NCBI GenBank assembly: GCA_964607755.1
Contig: CAZSMC010000125.1
Span: 1 to 8,046, forward strand
DNA length: 8,046 nucleotides
Source of the DNA: CAZSMC01 sp964607755
GTDB lineage: Bacteria > Zhuqueibacterota > Zhuqueibacteria > Residuimicrobiales > Krinioviventaceae
Direction of reading: 5' to 3'
Position numbers and translations under genes: made by a program. Below the pieces are notes generated by a model. The model was not told the DNA's origin. It worked only from the letters and a program-made list of their open reading frames with translations, and did no database searches. Numbering within the stretch: position 1 is the first letter of the stretch; every line of letters begins with the position of its first letter. Positions 7,344-8,046 of the stretch are shown one piece after another.

Positions 7344-7511
7344 ATGAAGTCAAAGTTTTTCAACCTCGTTCCGCCAGTCCCCTGGCAGAACGCCCTCCGT
7401 GACGCTCCAGCGTGCCACCCTGCCACAGCGCTCGAGCCCTGCTGGTTTCTCTCGTTCAGGGTACCTTGCCTGCAGCGCCCCCTTCAAGGTTTTGCCCCAA
7501 ATCATCATTGA
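7344..7511 (+). pseudogene. Orphan gene start (MKSKFFN...) running into repeat DNA
   Basis: AAGGAG at 7331-7336 lies 7 nt before ATG 7344, as good as the signals of the real genes here and directly after the PD40 gene stop. The first codons read MKSKFFNLV, like the charged start of a signal peptide. At about 7367 the composition switches to GC-rich, hairpin-filled DNA, and the frame goes on as a Pro/Cys/Arg-rich peptide (PPVPWQNALRDAP...) ending at TGA 7509-7511. That peptide has no hydrophobic core and looks like a read-through of repeat sequence. I infer that a following operon gene lost everything after its first 7-9 codons through insertion or deletion. A genuine 55-residue protein is possible but unlikely. 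Confidence 0.45.
7367..7490. repeat. GC-rich cluster of four consecutive hairpins (dispersed-repeat-like)
   Basis: Four inverted repeats follow one another. (1) CGTTCCGCCAG 7367-7377 pairs with CTGGCAGAACG 7382-7392 at 10 of 11 positions, loop TCCC. (2) GTG-ACGCT 7399-7406 pairs with AGCGT-CAC 7409-7418, with a GC bulge. (3) CCCTG 7437-7441 pairs with CAGGG 7457-7461. (4) ACCTTG 7463-7468 pairs with CAAGGT 7485-7490. The segment is much richer in GC than its surroundings. From memory, elements of the form CTCGTTCC-hairpin-GGAACGCC followed by a GACGCTCCAGCGTC hairpin occur as dispersed intergenic repeats in many unrelated bacteria, and units 1 and 2 match that layout. I cannot check copy number from this window. 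No transposase is present, so if it is mobile it moves in trans. Confidence 0.6.
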
Positions 7512-7532
7512 TCATTGCTCATTGCTCATTGA
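7505..7532. repeat. Short tandem repeat, four TCATTG(A/C) heptamers
   Basis: Four back-to-back 7-bp units are visible: TCATTGA 7505-7511, TCATTGC 7512-7518, TCATTGC 7519-7525 and TCATTGA 7526-7532. The outer units end in A and the inner ones in C. The array lies directly downstream of the hairpin cluster. Such arrays can expand and contract by slippage; here it is outside any convincing gene, so a phase-variation role is not supported. Confidence 0.7.
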
Positions 7533-7584
7533 AACATGATTCCGGCATAAAAACCAGAAAAATATCCTACTTTACATTTTACCC

Positions 7585-7613
7585 TTGACTTTATCATTTA
7601 TTCTTTATAAAAT
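7585..7613 (+). promoter_or_regulatory. Candidate sigma70-like promoter
   Basis: TTGACT at 7585-7590 and TAAAAT at 7608-7613 are separated by 17 bp, close to the TTGACA-N17-TATAAT consensus, in an AT-rich stretch. Transcription would start near 7620, just ahead of the structured segment at 7636-7779 and about 390 nt before the gene at 8007. Bacteroidota-type phyla often use a different (TTTG/TAnnTTTG) promoter, and chance matches are common in AT-rich DNA, so this is a moderate to weak call. Confidence 0.4.
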
Positions 7614-7635
7614 TTTTCGGGTTTTGAGAGGTGAC

Positions 7636-7779
7636 CACGTTCCAATCATTCTACGAATCGGCACAGGTCTGTGATAAGATGTGCCATTCAAGGAAAAGCG
7701 AACGTGCGAGGAAAAAATATACCTCCTATAGAAGTGTCCTCCAGTTTATCTACCTCCGGGGCGGAAGCGGGTTTCCTCG
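7636..7779 (+). other. Candidate structured RNA or two-domain inverted-repeat element
   Basis: Two perfect long-range helices abut each other. Helix A pairs CACGTTC 7636-7642 with GAACGTG 7700-7706. Helix B pairs CGAGGAAA 7707-7714 with TTTCCTCG 7772-7779. Each closes a 57-nt interior, and A ends exactly where B begins, a geometry suited to coaxial stacking. Within A, GGCAC 7660-7664 pairs with GTGCC 7681-7685. Within B, TCCG/CGGA closes a GGG loop around 7755-7765, and GGAA 7763-7766 can alternatively pair with TTCC 7773-7776. A sigma70-like promoter lies just upstream. I do not recognise a known riboswitch or housekeeping RNA. It could be an RNA leader of the 8007 gene, a small RNA, or a non-autonomous repeat. 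The pairings are hand-found and their significance is not computed. Confidence 0.35.
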
Positions 7780-7806
7780 ATAATTTAATCATTCATTCTT
7801 TAAATT

Positions 7807-7827
7807 TTTGTCCTGTAGGGGGACAAG
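7807..7827. repeat. Hairpin TTGTCC-(7)-GGACAA
   Basis: TTGTCC at 7808-7813 is the exact reverse complement of GGACAA at 7821-7826, with a 7-nt loop (TGTAGGG), and a T-G wobble extends it by one pair. It is preceded by AAATTTTT and followed by GATGG, so there is no T-run on the plus-strand 3' side and it is not a convincing terminator. From memory, GTCCTGTAGGGAC-type hairpins are frequent dispersed intergenic elements in Bacteroidota-like genomes; this may be one with an extra G. Confidence 0.5.
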
Positions 7828-7898
7828 ATGGTTCTGTTTAAAATAGATATTCTTTACCGTGCCTGTTACACGTCTGTGTGTATATTATATCACTGCAC

Positions 7899-7912
7899 GT
7901 GGCGCAAGCCGC
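7899..7912. repeat. Small hairpin with GNRA-type loop
   Basis: GTGGC (7899-7903) pairs with GCCGC (7908-7912), including one T-G wobble, around a GCAA loop. If transcribed from the plus strand the loop is a GNRA tetraloop, a common stabilising RNA cap. It lies about 95 nt before the ATG at 8007, so it could be part of that gene's leader, but no function can be read from it. Confidence 0.35.
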
Positions 7913-7931
7913 TCAGATCGCTTCACGTTAA

Positions 7932-7960
7932 CCAGCCCGACCCGCGGGCGCGGTGGCCGG
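7932..7960. repeat. GC-rich imperfect hairpin upstream of the 8007 gene
   Basis: CCAGCC (7932-7937) pairs with GGCCGG (7955-7960) at 5 of 6 positions. ACC (7940-7942) pairs with GGT (7952-7954), and GC with GC around a GGGC loop, with a 2-nt and a 1-nt bulge. It stands out as a GC island in AT-rich DNA. No T-run follows (next bases ATGATTATATTT), so it is at best a weak terminator. It may be another dispersed repeat or a leader structure. Confidence 0.4.
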
Positions 7961-8006
7961 ATGATTATATTTCATGGAATCTAACCAAACATATAGGAGA
8001 AAAACT

Positions 8007-8046
8007 ATGACTCGTACACTCATTACTTTGTGTTGCCTTTTTATGG
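8007..8046 (+). CDS. Start of a probable exported protein (partial, runs off the window)
   Basis: ATG 8007 is preceded by AGGAGA at 7995-8000 with a 6-nt gap. The 13 complete codons read MTRTLITLCCLFM, and no stop occurs before the window ends. A short basic N-terminus followed at once by hydrophobic residues is what the signal peptides of the other genes here look like, so another secreted protein is likely. Cys at residues 9 and 10 might hint at a lipobox, but the sequence is too short to judge. The family cannot be told. It is separated from the operon upstream by about 675 bp of repeat-rich DNA and therefore probably has its own promoter. Confidence 0.65.
   Translation, partial: MTRTLITLCCLFM

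Noticed and set aside
7220..7402. Plus-strand ORF of 60 codons over the end of the PD40 gene
   Set aside because: It lies out of frame over the conserved sorting domain of the 6093-7331 gene and runs into the repeat region; it is a shadow frame.
7750..7780. Resemblance to the 3' part of a c-di-GMP-I (GEMM) riboswitch: GGAAGCGGGTTTCC against GGTAGCGGGGTTACC
   Set aside because: The other conserved GEMM segments (GCAAACC and GACGCAAAGCC with the GNRA-capped hairpin) are absent at the right spacing, so the match is probably chance.
7807..7827. Rho-independent terminator
   Set aside because: A hairpin is present but no T-run follows it on either strand; the T-rich stretch lies on the 5' side of the plus strand.
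7828..8010. Plus-strand ORF of 60 codons beginning MVLFKIDILY
   Set aside because: No ribosome-binding site, odd composition, crosses the hairpins and the GC island, and overlaps the better supported start at 8007.

Overview
The window reads as chromosomal DNA from an uncultured-type bacterium of the wider FCB assemblage (candidates: Marinimicrobia, Calditrichota, KSB1, Ignavibacteria relatives). The main clue is that four consecutive plus-strand genes encode Sec-exported proteins ending in the same ~85-residue module. It opens with YPNP(F/V), continues with an IYD/N-x-x-G-x-(E/T)-V-type strand and a W-D/N-G-x-D turn, and closes with (S/P)(N/S)GVY...LK. This is the type IX secretion (T9SS, Por) type A C-terminal sorting domain in its FlgD-like form. 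The coding DNA is AT-rich, and most genes are preceded by AGGAGG-like ribosome-binding sites. A lineage cannot be fixed from this sequence alone.

Layout. Positions 1-68 may hold the tail of an upstream gene. At 109-1479 lies a six-Asp-box beta-propeller protein. At 1604-4642 lies a large subtilisin-like protease with a beta-helix, a helical-repeat region and a sorting domain. Close behind it, with gaps of 25 and 13 bp and then a 4-bp overlap, come a secreted protein of unknown function (4668-5588), a short secreted protein that looks like the N-terminal piece of a larger metalloprotease-type protein (5602-6096), and a PD40 beta-propeller gene (6093-7331) broken by one in-frame TAA at 6798. 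The spacing from 1604 to 7331 suggests one transcription unit. The next expected gene starts at 7344 with a good ribosome-binding site and 'MKSKFFN', then runs straight into GC-rich repeat DNA.

Positions 7344-8006 are non-coding as far as I can tell and form a mosaic. It contains four consecutive hairpins (7367-7490), a TCATTG(A/C) heptamer array (7505-7532), a sigma70-like promoter (7585-7613), a 144-nt segment with two abutting long-range helices (7636-7779), and further hairpins (7807-7827, 7899-7912, 7932-7960). A new gene with a signal-peptide-like start begins at 8007 and leaves the window.

Together the genes look like a locus of secreted or surface-displayed proteins: one protease and several propeller or unknown cargo proteins. 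No T9SS machinery gene is present. The stretch from about 5.6 to 7.5 kb carries three independent signs of gene decay. I found no CRISPR array, tRNA, rRNA, transposase or phage gene. The most interesting unexplained signals are the 7636-7779 structured segment, the repeat cluster that replaces a gene start at 7344, and the single nonsense codon in the PD40 gene.
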